A stretch of 18,017 bases of DNA from an uncultured Comamonadaceae bacterium (GCA_946482115.1 CAMLQP010000029.1:1-18017); one strand, 5' to 3'. Shown: positions 7,821-15,032, numbered from the stretch's first letter. Notes: generated from the letters alone by a model not told the origin. Translations and numbers: made by a program.

Positions 7821-8657
7821 TCAGTTCCCGGGCCGCTGCAGCTGCTGGCGCAGCTCGGCGCAGTGGTCGCGCGGCGGCGTGGCGGGTGTTTGCCACACGC
7901 GGTCGGCGCCGGGCCCGGTGTGCGGGCCGTCTCCCGCCACCATCAGCACGACCCGCGCGCGGCGGTTCAGCTCGGGGGGCAGGTGCACGGGTGCCCCGCG
8001 GTCGCGCAGCACGTGCTGGCCGCCGGCCAGCAGCAACACCAGGCGGCTGCCATCGGTCACGTCGGTCAGCGTCCGGGCCAGGGCCACGTCACGCGCCACC
8101 TGGATGCGTGCCATGCCCGGGATCTGGGTTTCGGGCAGCAGGCCGCAGTGGCCTTCGCGGATGTTGTGGAACTGCGCCTGCAGCGCGGCCGGCGAGATGC
8201 GGGTGTCGAGGCCGACGTCGCGCATCGCATCGCGCATGGCCGCGCGCGGCAGGTTGCCGCCCCACACCGGCACGCCGGCGCGCACGGCGGCCATCACCAC
8301 CGGGCCGTAGCGCTCCCAGGGCCAGCCGGCCGTGTTCCAGCGCAGGCGCTCGCGCGCGTCGGCCTCGCTGGCGTCGCGTGGCAGGCCCCGGGTGCTGGTG
8401 CCGCGTTCGGCCATCTCCAGCACCACCGCGGCCAGGCGGTCCTGGGCGGCCAGCTGTTCGGTGGACAGGCGCGCCAGGCGCTGGTGGTCGTCGGCGTCGT
8501 GCTGCTCGCCCAGCAGCAGCAGCGTGCCGGGTGGCAGCGCGCGCAGCTCGGCGGCCAGGACGGCGGACTCCAGCGGCGTGGGCGCGGGACGGAGGGTGGC
8601 GCAGCCCGGCAGCACGAAGGCGCTGACCAGCCAGGCGGCGGCGAGGCGTCGGTTCAT
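7821..8657 (-). CDS. ChaN-family lipoprotein
   Basis: A 278-residue predicted lipoprotein of the ChaN family (haem- or iron-uptake-associated outer-membrane lipoproteins such as Campylobacter ChaN). The signal sequence ends in a lipobox LPGC with the lipidated Cys at position 19. The family core starts with LLLLGEQHDADDHQ (E51, H53, H58, typical of the metal/haem pocket) and continues to LLAGGQHVLRDRGAPVHLP near the C-terminus. No haem-uptake receptor or TonB gene lies beside it, so an iron role is a family inference. It is tail-to-tail with the zinc-ribbon gene, 3 bases away. An intrinsic terminator separates it from the upstream DUF3567 gene, so it probably has its own promoter, which I could not identify. 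No clear Shine-Dalgarno precedes ATG 8657. Confidence 0.87.
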   Translation of the reverse strand: MNRRLAAAWLVSAFVLPGCATLRPAPTPLESAVLAAELRALPPGTLLLLGEQHDADDHQRLARLSTEQLAAQDRLAAVVLEMAERGTSTRGLPRDASEADARERLRWNTAGWPWERYGPVVMAAVRAGVPVWGGNLPRAAMRDAMRDVGLDTRISPAALQAQFHNIREGHCGLLPETQIPGMARIQVARDVALARTLTDVTDGSRLVLLLAGGQHVLRDRGAPVHLPPELNRRARVVLMVAGDGPHTGPGADRVWQTPATPPRDHCAELRQQLQRPGN

Positions 8658-8687
8658 GGCCCGATGCTAGCTGGATGCAGCAGGTGC

Positions 8688-8712
8688 AAAAAAGCCGGCG
8701 CTGGGCCGGCTT
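8688..8712 (-). terminator. Intrinsic terminator of the DUF3567 gene
   Basis: Perfect 8-base-pair inverted repeat (8692-8699 with 8705-8712, core AGCCGGC/GCCGGCT) and a 5-base loop. Read on the minus strand it is followed by six T (8693-8688). It lies 28 bases past the stop of the DUF3567 gene and before chaN, and is oriented to stop transcription from the DUF3567 gene. Confidence 0.85.
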
Positions 8713-8739
8713 CTTCGGTGTCGGGGGTTCAGGGCGCGC

Positions 8740-9021
8740 TCAGTGCATGACCACGGGCATCTGCGCCAGCGTGACATAGCCTTCCAGCGTGTCCTCCACC
8801 TCTTCCTGCGAGGGGGTGTTCTGCTGCCAGGCGCTGATCTGCTGCTGGAACATCTCGGCCCAGGAACCGTCGAGGTAGATCTCCTTGCCGGAGCGCTTGT
8901 CGACGATCTCGAAGCCGTGGCGGGGAAGCTGGGGGCCGCTGGGCTCGGGGTCCCCGTCCTGCGGGGCATTTGCGTGGATGTGCACCACGGCAAAAGACTC
9001 GGAGTCGTAGAGCATGTGCAT
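8740..9021 (-). CDS. DUF3567 family protein
   Basis: A 93-residue soluble acidic protein of the DUF3567 family, seen mainly in Burkholderiales and of unknown function. The typical pattern is MHMLYDSESFAVVHI at the start, then HGFEIVDKRSGKEIYLDGSW and a C-terminal half rich in Gln and Glu (AEMFQQQISAWQQ, EEVEDTLEGY). There is no signal peptide, membrane segment or Cys. The start was taken at ATG 9021. A second ATG at 9015 is possible, and an AGGGAC on the minus strand upstream could serve either. A strong intrinsic terminator follows, so it is probably transcribed alone. The high conservation suggests a housekeeping role, but none can be named. Confidence 0.88.
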   Translation of the reverse strand: MHMLYDSESFAVVHIHANAPQDGDPEPSGPQLPRHGFEIVDKRSGKEIYLDGSWAEMFQQQISAWQQNTPSQEEVEDTLEGYVTLAQMPVVMH

Positions 9022-9139
9022 GACTGAAATGTCCCTGAAAGCGGTTGAACCTGCAACCCGGTGTCGGTTTTTTCCCTACAACCGGCGTTTGAATCGGCTG
9101 GCGGGTGTTTTCCATATGGCGACGGTGGGCCCGCATTCA

Positions 9140-9155
9140 AGGCCCCGACGGGCCT
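9140..9155 (-). terminator. Possible weak terminator of the iclR-DUF3108 unit
   Basis: Six-base-pair inverted repeat AGGCCC (9140-9145) / GGGCCT (9150-9155) with a 4-base loop, overlapping the TAG stop of the DUF3108 gene. On the minus strand only two T follow the stem, so termination would be inefficient or factor-assisted. Confidence 0.35.
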
Positions 9156-10197
9156 AGCCGCCGCTGAGCTGCTGGTCGGCGATGTCGCCGTTGGCCTCGG
9201 TGATCCGCATGCGCACCGGCAGATGCCCCCGCGCGGGGGCGAGCCAGACCTCCACCTTCTGGTCGAACTCGCGCCGGGGCAGCCGCTGCAGCCGGACCAC
9301 GTGCTCGGTGCCGACGGGCAGTTCCAGCATTTCCCGGCCTTCGACCGTGAACACCCATTCCTCGAGGTCGCGCGAACCCGCCACCGGCAGGCGGATGGCG
9401 GTGCCGACCGGGAAGGCCTCGGGCTGGGCGTTGAAGCGCCCGGCCAGTTGCAGGAACAGGCTGAGGCGGTCCTGCGTGCCGGGCAGCAGCGGCGCATCGG
9501 GCGTGTTGGCGCTGAAGCGCACGCGGCCACCCGCTTCGTCGAAATGCGCGGCCCGTTCGCTGCGGGTGCGCTCGGCGAAGCGCTCCGGGTGCAGGCCGTC
9601 GGCGGCCAGGCGGCCGGTGCTGCTCTGCTCGCGCGAGAAGATGAAGGCCCGCCACAGCAGCCGCAGCCGGTAGCGGTCGCCCTCGATCTCCCAGTTCAGC
9701 ACGCTGGTGGCTTCATACCGGGCGCCGCCCCGGGTGGCCACCACGGCGTAGCTGAGCTGGGTGGTGGGCGGCAGCTGCGGCGCGGGGATTTCGGGTGCGG
9801 CGGGTTGCGGCGCCGGGGGCTCGGCAGGCGCCGGGGCTTCGGCGACCACGGGTGGCGCTTCCTGCGGTGGTGGCGCGGCCACGGGGGCGGGCTCGGCGGC
9901 GGCTTGCGCCGAAGCGGGTGCCGGCGCGGCCGGGGCCGCCGAGGCAGGGGCCGGAACCGCCGGGCGCGGCGGGCGCCGCACGGGCGGTGGGGTGGCGGGT
10001 TTCCGTGGCGGGGCCGGGGCCGCCACCGGTAGCGTCACCTGGCGGGTCTGCAGCGCGGGTGGGGCCGCCAGCGGGGGCGGCACGCTGGGCGACGGCAGCG
10101 GCCAGGCCAGCAGCAGCAGGTGGGCGGCCAGCACGGCCGCCAGCCAGGCCAGGGGCAGGCCCCGGCGCGGGCCTTCAGGAAGCGTGGCTGCCGCCAT
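9154..10197 (-). CDS. DUF3108-domain envelope protein with TonB-like Pro/Ala-rich stalk
   Basis: A 347-residue protein with one N-terminal membrane helix (about 14-34, LPLAWLAAVLAAHLLLLAWP). A long Pro/Ala-rich stretch (about 35-145, with repeated PAPA, APPP and PPAPQPA runs) could span the periplasm as TonB stalks do. A C-terminal globular DUF3108 domain (about 148-345) starts TQLSYAVVATRGGARYEATS and includes VEVWLAPARGHLPVRMRI. DUF3108 proteins are exported proteins of unknown function. There is no TonB C-terminal domain, so the resemblance is architectural only. Its ATG lies 23 bases inside the end of iclR in another frame, so the two are co-transcribed and probably translationally coupled. 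The link between an IclR regulator and this envelope protein is unexplained and may be only positional. Confidence 0.82.
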   Translation of the reverse strand: MAAATLPEGPRRGLPLAWLAAVLAAHLLLLAWPLPSPSVPPPLAAPPALQTRQVTLPVAAPAPPRKPATPPPVRRPPRPAVPAPASAAPAAPAPASAQAAAEPAPVAAPPPQEAPPVVAEAPAPAEPPAPQPAAPEIPAPQLPPTTQLSYAVVATRGGARYEATSVLNWEIEGDRYRLRLLWRAFIFSREQSSTGRLAADGLHPERFAERTRSERAAHFDEAGGRVRFSANTPDAPLLPGTQDRLSLFLQLAGRFNAQPEAFPVGTAIRLPVAGSRDLEEWVFTVEGREMLELPVGTEHVVRLQRLPRREFDQKVEVWLAPARGHLPVRMRITEANGDIADQQLSGG

Positions 10198-11035
10198 GTC
10201 CGAGGTCGGCGCTCAGCTGGCGCGCGCAGCGGCGCAGGGCCTGCGCCGGCACCCCGTCCCAGCTGGTGTCCAGCGTTGCCACCGACCCCAGCACGACCAG
10301 GCTCAGCGCCAGGCGGCCCTGGGCGTCGAACACCGGCGCCGCAAAGCCGCCCACGCCGGGTATCAGGTGGTGCACCACGCGGGCCAGGCCTTGTCCGCGC
10401 ACCTCGGCCAGCACGGCCTGCACCGCGTCCATGGTCTGTGGCAGGTCGTTGGGCGCAGGCAGGCGGCGCAGCCGCGCCAGCTCATCGCGCAGCATGGCGG
10501 CCAGGCGCTCCGCGTCCCGCCCTTCGGTGCCCATGAAGGCGGCGAAGCAGCGTCCGGTGGCCGAACTCAGCAGCGGCATCACGTCGCCCAGGCGCAGGGT
10601 CACGGGCACGGTCTGGGGCGCTTCGGTCCAGTGCACCATGGTCGGCCCCTGGTTGCCCCAGACGGCAATGGCCAGCGTGTGGCCGGTTTCGGGCAGCAGC
10701 GCCTCCACGCGCTGGCGCGCCAGCTTCACGGCGTCCAGCCGCGCCAGGCCGGCCAGGCCCAGGCGCAGCGCGGCGGGGCCGAGGTCGTAGCGGGTGGTCT
10801 GCGCGTCCTGCGTCACCAGGCCCAGGCGCTGGAAACTCACCAGGTAGCGGTGCGCCTTGGCCGCGCTCATGCCGGCGGCGGCGGCCAGGTCGCGCAGCAT
10901 CAGTGCGCCGTCGGCCTGGGCCATCACGTCGAGCAGGGCAAAACCGACCTCCACCGACTGGATGCCGGCGCGCTGGCCGGTGGCTGGCGGGGTGTCGCCG
11001 TCGTCGTCGCTGATGTCGGGAGGCATCTGGCTCAT
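10175..11035 (-). CDS. IclR-family transcriptional regulator
   Basis: A 286-residue regulator with an N-terminal winged helix-turn-helix (about 25-90: SVEVGFALLDVMAQADGALM, then LRDLAAAAGMSAAKAHRYLV) and a C-terminal IclR effector-binding domain (about 100-280: TMVHWTEAPQTVPVTLRLG, then LSSATGRCFAAFM). It diverges from a fumarylacetoacetate-hydrolase-family gene. A palindrome overlapping its predicted promoter suggests it represses itself and possibly also that enzyme. The effector is probably an aromatic or dicarboxylic catabolite, by inference from the neighbour. The start is uncertain: ATG 11035 gives a normal leader, GTG 11071 would add 12 residues with almost no leader, and neither has a good Shine-Dalgarno. 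The 3' end overlaps the DUF3108 gene by 23 bases. Confidence 0.9.
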   Translation of the reverse strand: MSQMPPDISDDDGDTPPATGQRAGIQSVEVGFALLDVMAQADGALMLRDLAAAAGMSAAKAHRYLVSFQRLGLVTQDAQTTRYDLGPAALRLGLAGLARLDAVKLARQRVEALLPETGHTLAIAVWGNQGPTMVHWTEAPQTVPVTLRLGDVMPLLSSATGRCFAAFMGTEGRDAERLAAMLRDELARLRRLPAPNDLPQTMDAVQAVLAEVRGQGLARVVHHLIPGVGGFAAPVFDAQGRLALSLVVLGSVATLDTSWDGVPAQALRRCARQLSADLGHGGSHAS

Positions 11036-11078
11036 GGGATGAAGGACTGGCAAACTGCCATAGAATCGCACAATGTTT

Positions 11079-11106
11079 CGGATAGGTGAATATATTTCAC
11101 TATCCG
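11079..11106. promoter_or_regulatory. 28-bp imperfect palindrome, probable IclR operator
   Basis: Outer arms CGGATA (11079-11084) and TATCCG (11101-11106) are perfect inverted repeats. Inner arms GTGAA (11086-11090) and TTCAC (11096-11100) also pair, with one extra G on the left and an AT-rich centre. It lies between divergent iclR and the FAH-family gene and covers the predicted iclR -10 element. A long symmetric site here is what an IclR dimer or tetramer would bind. Confidence 0.65.
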
Positions 11107-11117
11107 TAATTCATCAA
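11089..11117 (-). promoter_or_regulatory. Predicted sigma70 promoter of iclR
   Basis: Read on the minus strand, TTGATG (11117-11112) and TATATT (11094-11089) are separated by exactly 17 bases; they match the -35 consensus at 4 of 6 and the -10 at 5 of 6. The -10 lies inside the palindrome at 11079-11106, which fits autorepression. No comparably good promoter was found for the plus-strand gene; CACAAT at 11069-11074 is a weak -10 candidate. Confidence 0.55.
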
Positions 11118-11129
11118 ACACGGAAACCC

Positions 11130-12140
11130 ATGAAACTCGCAACGTACAAGGATGGCTCGCGCGACGGGCAGCTGGTGGTGGTCTCGCGCGATCTGGCAAC
11201 GGCCCATTATGCGACCGGCATCGCCAACACCCTGCAGCAGGCGCTGGACGACTGGAACTTCATCACGCCGCAGCTGCAGGACCTGTACGTCACGCTGAAC
11301 CAGGGCAAGGCGCGCCACGCCTTCCCGTTCGAGCCGCGCCAGTGCGCCGCGCCGCTGCCGCGCGCCTACCAGTGGGCCGACGGCTCGGCCTACATCAACC
11401 ATGTGGAGCTGGTGCGCGCCGCGCGCAAGAGCGAGGTGCCCGAGAGCTTCTACACCGACCCGCTGATGTACCAGGGCGGCAGCGACGATTTCCTGGGCCC
11501 GTGCGACGACGTGGTGTGCCCGAGCGAGGACTTCGGCATCGACTTCGAGGCCGAGATCGCCGTCATCACCGGCGACGTGCCCATGGGCGCCACGCCCGGA
11601 CAGGCGCTCGAGGGCGTGCGGCTGCTGATGCTGGCCAACGACGTCTCGCTGCGCAACCTGATCCCGGCCGAGCTCGCCAAGGGTTTCGGTTTCTTCCAGA
11701 GCAAGCCGGCCACGGCCTTCAGTCCGGTGGCCGTCACGCCCGACGAGCTGGGCGACGCCTGGGCCGGCGGCCGTGTGCACCTCACGGTGCAGAGCACCTG
11801 GAACGGGCGCAAGGTCGGCATGTGCGAGGCCGGTCCCGAGATGACCTTCCATTTCGGCCAGCTGATCGCCCACATCGGCAAGACGCGCAACGTGCGCGCC
11901 GGCTCCATCGTCGGCAGCGGCACGGTCAGCAACAAGGGCGTGGAGCACAACGGCCGCATGGAGTGGCCCAAGGGCTACAGCTGCATCGCCGAGAAGCGGG
12001 CCATCGAGACCATCCAGGACGGCGCATCCAAGACCGAGTTCATGAAATTCGGCGACACCATCCGCATCGAGGTGAAGGGCAAGGACGGCCAGAGCGTGTT
12101 CGGCGCCATCGACCAGAAAGTGGCCCCTCTGGGGGGCTGA
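11130..12140 (+). CDS. Fumarylacetoacetate hydrolase family enzyme
   Basis: A 336-residue cytosolic metal-dependent enzyme of the FAH superfamily, which cleaves C-C bonds in 2,4-diketo acids or hydrates/decarboxylates related keto acids in aromatic and tyrosine catabolism. The fold's metal site is visible: E140 and E142 in DFEAEIAVI, D171 in LANDVSLRN, and an upstream Asp in GGSDDFLGP (119/120). The catalytic-type lysine is in FFQSKPATAFSP (K192) and the substrate loop includes GSGTVSNKG. It is shorter than classical fumarylacetoacetase (about 420-430), so fumarylacetoacetase, fumarylpyruvate hydrolase and related activities are all possible. It starts at ATG 11130, divergent from iclR across a palindromic operator candidate, so IclR control is likely. 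It converges on the VOC gene 33 bases downstream. Confidence 0.92.
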   Translation: MKLATYKDGSRDGQLVVVSRDLATAHYATGIANTLQQALDDWNFITPQLQDLYVTLNQGKARHAFPFEPRQCAAPLPRAYQWADGSAYINHVELVRAARKSEVPESFYTDPLMYQGGSDDFLGPCDDVVCPSEDFGIDFEAEIAVITGDVPMGATPGQALEGVRLLMLANDVSLRNLIPAELAKGFGFFQSKPATAFSPVAVTPDELGDAWAGGRVHLTVQSTWNGRKVGMCEAGPEMTFHFGQLIAHIGKTRNVRAGSIVGSGTVSNKGVEHNGRMEWPKGYSCIAEKRAIETIQDGASKTEFMKFGDTIRIEVKGKDGQSVFGAIDQKVAPLGG

Positions 12141-12173
12141 TTTGCCTTGGGGTGGCCCGACGGCGAAGAATCG

Positions 12174-12587
12174 TCAGGCGTCGTAGACGCTGTCCAGCGA
12201 GCGGAAGCCCTTGACCTCGATCGGGTTGCCGAAGGAGTCGAGGAAGAACATGGTCCACTGCTCGCCGGGCTGGCCGGCAAAGCGCAGCTGGGGTTCGAGC
12301 ACGAAATCGGTGCCGGCTGTGGTGAGCCGGTCGGCCAGGGCCTGCCACGCGGGCTGTTCCAGGATCAGCCCGAAGTGCGGCATGGGCACCAGCTGGTCGC
12401 CCACGTGGCCGGTGGCGGCGGTCTTGAAGGGCTCGCCCAGGTGCAGCGAGATCTGGTGGCCGAAGAAGTCGAAATCGACCCAGGTGGCGGTGCTGCGGCC
12501 TTCGCGGCAGCCGAGCACGCCGCCGTAGAAGCGGCGTGCCACATCGAGGTCGGTGACGTTGAAGGCAAGGTGGAACAGGCTGCGCAT
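12174..12587 (-). CDS. VOC-family (glyoxalase/dioxygenase fold) protein
   Basis: A 137-residue vicinal-oxygen-chelate protein with two beta-alpha-beta-beta-beta modules. The first begins [20 protein letters not shown] and the second near [10 protein letters not shown]6, H71 and E124 (in [10 protein letters not shown]) sit where the family's metal ligands fall, so a metal-dependent lyase, isomerase or dioxygenase activity is plausible. The motif [13 protein letters not shown] is common in bacterial 'glyoxalase/extradiol dioxygenase family' proteins. The substrate cannot be assigned from sequence. It diverges from the crotonase-family gene across about 50 bases, so the two may share a control region. 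No clear Shine-Dalgarno was found before ATG 12587. Confidence 0.9.
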   Translation of the reverse strand: MRSLFHLAFNVTDLDVARRFYGGVLGCREGRSTATWVDFDFFGHQISLHLGEPFKTAATGHVGDQLVPMPHFGLILEQPAWQALADRLTTAGTDFVLEPQLRFAGQPGEQWTMFFLDSFGNPIEVKGFRSLDSVYDA

Positions 12588-12638
12588 GGCGGCAGGATAG
12601 CAGCCGGCACAATGTCGGGCACGACGACAGGAGACAAC

Positions 12639-13457
12639 ATGGACTACAGCCGTTACCAGACCTTTCGCATCACCCGCCGGGGCCCCGAATACGACGGCGT
12701 GCCCTCGGTGCTGGACCTGCAGATGCGCGCCGACGGCCCTGGCGGCAACGGCAAGCTGCCCACCGCCGGCCACGAGGGCCACTGGGAGCTGTCCGAGATC
12801 TGGCGCGACATCGGCCGCGACGACAGCGTGCGTGCCGTGGTGCTGCGTGGCGACGGCATGGGCTTCTCGGGCGGCGGCGACCTGGCGCTGGTGCAGGACA
12901 TGGCGGCCGACTTCGAGGTGCGCAGCCGCGTCTGGAAGGAGGCGCGCGACCTGGTCTACAACGTCATCAACTGCGACAAGCCCATCGTGAGCGCCATGCA
13001 TGGCCCGGCGGTGGGCGCGGGCCTGGTGGCCGGCCTGCTGGCCGACATCTCCATCGCCGCGAAAAGCGCGAAGATCGTGGACGGCCACACCCGCCTGGGC
13101 GTGGCGGCCGGAGACCATGCGGCCATCGTCTGGCCGCTGCTGTGCGGCCTGGCCAAGGCCAAGTACTACCTGATGCTGTGCGACCCCATCAGCGGCGAAG
13201 AGGCCGAACGCATCGGCCTGGTGTCGCTCGCGGTGGACGATGAAGCCCTGCTCGACAAGGCCTATGAAGTGGCCGACCGCCTGGCCAGCGGCAGCCAGAC
13301 CGCGATCCGCTGGACCAAGTATTCGCTCAACAACTGGCTGCGCCAGGCCGGCCCGGCGTTCGACACCTCGCTGGCGCTCGAATTCATGGGTTTTGCCGGC
13401 CCCGACGTGCGCGAGGGCGTGGCCAGCCTGCGGGAAAAACGTCCACCCCGGTACTGA
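12639..13457 (+). CDS. Enoyl-CoA hydratase/isomerase (crotonase) family protein
   Basis: A 272-residue crotonase-fold acyl-CoA enzyme. The two oxyanion-hole segments are present: [13 protein letters not shown] (about 73-85) and [20 protein letters not shown] (about 121-140). The two catalytic glutamates of classical enoyl-CoA hydratase are not at the expected places; by hand alignment these hold H150 (VDGHTRLG) and D159 (AAGDHAAI). An Asp at the second position recalls dienoyl-CoA isomerases, so isomerase or another acyl-CoA activity is as likely as hydration. The start at ATG 12639 is supported by AGGAGA at 12629-12634. It may take part in degradation of aromatic or branched acyl-CoA compounds with the adjacent FAH enzyme, but this rests on proximity only. 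Confidence 0.9.
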   Translation: MDYSRYQTFRITRRGPEYDGVPSVLDLQMRADGPGGNGKLPTAGHEGHWELSEIWRDIGRDDSVRAVVLRGDGMGFSGGGDLALVQDMAADFEVRSRVWKEARDLVYNVINCDKPIVSAMHGPAVGAGLVAGLLADISIAAKSAKIVDGHTRLGVAAGDHAAIVWPLLCGLAKAKYYLMLCDPISGEEAERIGLVSLAVDDEALLDKAYEVADRLASGSQTAIRWTKYSLNNWLRQAGPAFDTSLALEFMGFAGPDVREGVASLREKRPPRY

Positions 13458-13463
13458 GATAAT
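13458..13463 (+). promoter_or_regulatory. -10-like hexamer GATAAT before the DUF2946 gene
   Basis: GATAAT matches the -10 consensus in 5 of 6 bases and ends 8 bases before ATG 13472, with no Shine-Dalgarno between. If it is a promoter, transcription would begin at or next to the start codon (leaderless). No -35 is recognisable at the usual distance. Confidence 0.3.
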
Positions 13464-13471
13464 CCCGCCCC

Positions 13472-13837
13472 ATGCCCACCCTGCAATCCCTTCGACAAGC
13501 CGCCTGGCTGGCCCGCCTCGTGCTGGCCGGGGTGCTGCTGTCGCTGGGGGTGGCGCTGGCTTCGCCGATCGCCAAGCCGCGGGCGGTGGAAATGATCTGT
13601 TCGGGCGCGGGCGTCGTGAAGTTCATCGTCCAGACCGATGACGGCGCCCAGGAAATGGGCAGCACGCCCATGGACTGCCCGATGTGCCAGAGCTTTGTGG
13701 CACCACCGCCGGCGGTCGTTGGCTGGGCCGAGCCGCCCGATGCGCTGGCCCACGCGCTCACGCCCGTCGCGGCCGCCCACATCGCCTGGGTATCCCGGGC
13801 GCCGCTGCCCTCCCGCGGGCCGCCGTCGGCCGCCTGA
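13472..13837 (+). CDS. Small DUF2946-like membrane protein of a copper cluster
   Basis: A 121-residue protein with one N-terminal hydrophobic helix (about 12-32), followed by a short exported portion with C43 ([14 protein letters not shown]) and a Cys/Met motif MDCPMC (67-72) that looks suited to soft-metal (copper) binding. The pattern resembles DUF2946-type proteins, which commonly accompany copper genes in betaproteobacteria. The neighbouring YcnI-like and PCu(A)C genes strengthen a role in periplasmic copper handling. The C-terminal part is Ala/Pro-rich and of low complexity. The hydrophobic helix could be a signal anchor or be cleaved after ALA(30). There is no Shine-Dalgarno before ATG 13472. 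The function is inferred, not established. Confidence 0.75.
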   Translation: MPTLQSLRQAAWLARLVLAGVLLSLGVALASPIAKPRAVEMICSGAGVVKFIVQTDDGAQEMGSTPMDCPMCQSFVAPPPAVVGWAEPPDALAHALTPVAAAHIAWVSRAPLPSRGPPSAA

Positions 13838-13951
13838 GCCGCCGCCCGGGACGGCCGCGCCGCAGCGTGGCCGGCTCCGCTCTTTCCTCTCTTTTCTGGC
13901 CCGCCGCCGGCACCCGCCGCGCGGAACGCCTGTTGCCGATCATTCCTGCCC

Positions 13952-14440
13952 ATGAAACTTTCCCACACCCTGGCGGCCCTGGCCGCCGCCGCCCTGGCCG
14001 CGCCCGCTGCCCACGCCCACATCACGCTGGAGTACCCGGTCGCGCCGGCCAACAGCTACTACAAGGCCACCTTCAAGGTCGGCCACGGCTGCTCGGGTTC
14101 GCCCATCCAGCAGATCGTGGTGCAGATTCCCGAGGGCGTGCGCGGCGCCAAGCCCATGCCCAAGAGCGGCTGGGCCGTGGCCGTGGAGCCAGGCCGCATC
14201 ACCTGGACGGCCCGCACCCCCGAAGACCGCCTGCCCGATGCCTTCTACGACGAGTTCGTGCTGCAGGCCCGCCTGCCGGCCCAGGCCGGCCCCCTGTACT
14301 GGCGCGTGAGCCAGGTTTGCGAGCAGGGCCGCATCGACTGGGCCGAGCTGCCGCAACCCGGGCAGAAGCTCTCCGACCTCAAGGCGCCCGCGGCCTTTCT
14401 CGATGTCCTGCCCGCGGGCGGGGGCGGCCACCAGCACTGA
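13952..14440 (+). CDS. YcnI-like DUF1775 periplasmic copper-binding protein
   Basis: A 162-residue exported protein. The signal peptide (1-22, ending AHA) should be cleaved to leave His23 as the first mature residue (HITLEYPV). In YcnI-type proteins this N-terminal histidine, with a glutamate (here E27 is a candidate) and a tryptophan, forms the 'monohistidine brace' copper site. Conserved landmarks include YYKATFKVGHGCSGSP and a C-terminal WRVSQVCEQGRIDWAELP with a cysteine pairing candidate for the one in GHGCSG. The tail ends GGGGHQH, adding histidines. It acts in the periplasm, probably delivering or buffering copper with the PCu(A)C protein encoded 29 bases downstream. The 114 bases upstream hold no clear promoter or Shine-Dalgarno. 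Confidence 0.9.
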   Translation: MKLSHTLAALAAAALAAPAAHAHITLEYPVAPANSYYKATFKVGHGCSGSPIQQIVVQIPEGVRGAKPMPKSGWAVAVEPGRITWTARTPEDRLPDAFYDEFVLQARLPAQAGPLYWRVSQVCEQGRIDWAELPQPGQKLSDLKAPAAFLDVLPAGGGGHQH

Positions 14441-14469
14441 AAATCCTCTCTCAAACCGGAGCCTGAACC

Positions 14470-14964
14470 ATGAACACCCGTTCCTTCATCGCCGCCCTGG
14501 CCCTCGGCCTGGGTGCCGCCACCGCCTTCGCCCAGGGTGCGCCCGTCACCGCCGAAGGGGCCTGGGCCCGCGCCACCGTGCAGGGCCAGAAATCGTCCGG
14601 CGCCTTCGCCCGGCTCACCGCGCGGGAAGCGCTGCAGCTCGTGGGCGTGGCCTCGCCCGTGGCCGGCGTCGCCGAGATCCACGAAATGAAGATGGAGGGC
14701 GACATCATGCGCATGCGTGCCGTGCCGGCCCTTGCGCTGTCCGCCGGCCAGACGGTAGAGCTCAGGCCCGGCGGCTACCACGTGATGCTGATGGACCTGC
14801 GCACGCCGCTGACGCCCGGCACGCAGATCCCGCTGACGCTGCGCTTCAAGGACACCAGGGGGGCCGAGAGCCGGCTGGAGCTCAGCGTGCCGGTTTCGGC
14901 CCAGGCGCCGGGCGCGCCGGCCGGCGGCCATTCCGGCGGTCACTCGGGCGGCCACAAGCACTGA
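14470..14964 (+). CDS. PCu(A)C-type periplasmic copper chaperone
   Basis: A 164-residue secreted copper chaperone of the PCu(A)C family (DUF461), which delivers Cu(I) to the CuA or CuB site of cytochrome oxidase, often with Sco. The signal peptide (1-21) ends AFA. The family motif H-X10-M-X21-H-X-M is met exactly: H71, M82, H104 and M106 (EIHEMKMEGDIMRM and GGYHVMLMDL). The C-terminus is a histidine-rich tail, three GGH units ending KH, that could add a flexible Cu(II) site as described for some homologues. GGAG at 14458-14461 supports ATG 14470. It follows the YcnI-like gene by 29 bases and is most likely co-transcribed with it. Confidence 0.94.
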   Translation: MNTRSFIAALALGLGAATAFAQGAPVTAEGAWARATVQGQKSSGAFARLTAREALQLVGVASPVAGVAEIHEMKMEGDIMRMRAVPALALSAGQTVELRPGGYHVMLMDLRTPLTPGTQIPLTLRFKDTRGAESRLELSVPVSAQAPGAPAGGHSGGHSGGHKH

Positions 14965-15022
14965 ACAGGCGTCGCCAGACGCACCGGCTTGGGGTAAGCT
15001 GGTGGCCACGGCCAACACATGT

Positions 15023-15030
15023 AGGAGAGG
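15023..15030 (+). promoter_or_regulatory. Strong ribosome binding site of the PhaM-like gene
   Basis: AGGAGAGG, the best Shine-Dalgarno match in the window, lies 2-9 bases before ATG 15033 (AGGAG core ends 5 bases upstream). It implies high translation of the PhaM-like protein. Confidence 0.75.
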
Positions 15031-15032
15031 TC

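Noticed and set aside
12122..12138. GCCCC/GGGGC hairpin at the end of the FAH-family gene as a terminator.
   Set aside because: It lies within the last codons and no T-run follows on either strand.
14925..14961. GGH-S repeats at the end of the PCu(A)C gene as a DNA repeat or CRISPR-like element.
   Set aside because: The repetition is explained by the encoded histidine-rich protein tail. It is short and in frame.
14969..14982. Short hairpin GCGTC-GCCA-GACGC after the PCu(A)C gene.
   Set aside because: A five-pair stem with no T-run is too weak to call a terminator in DNA of this GC content.
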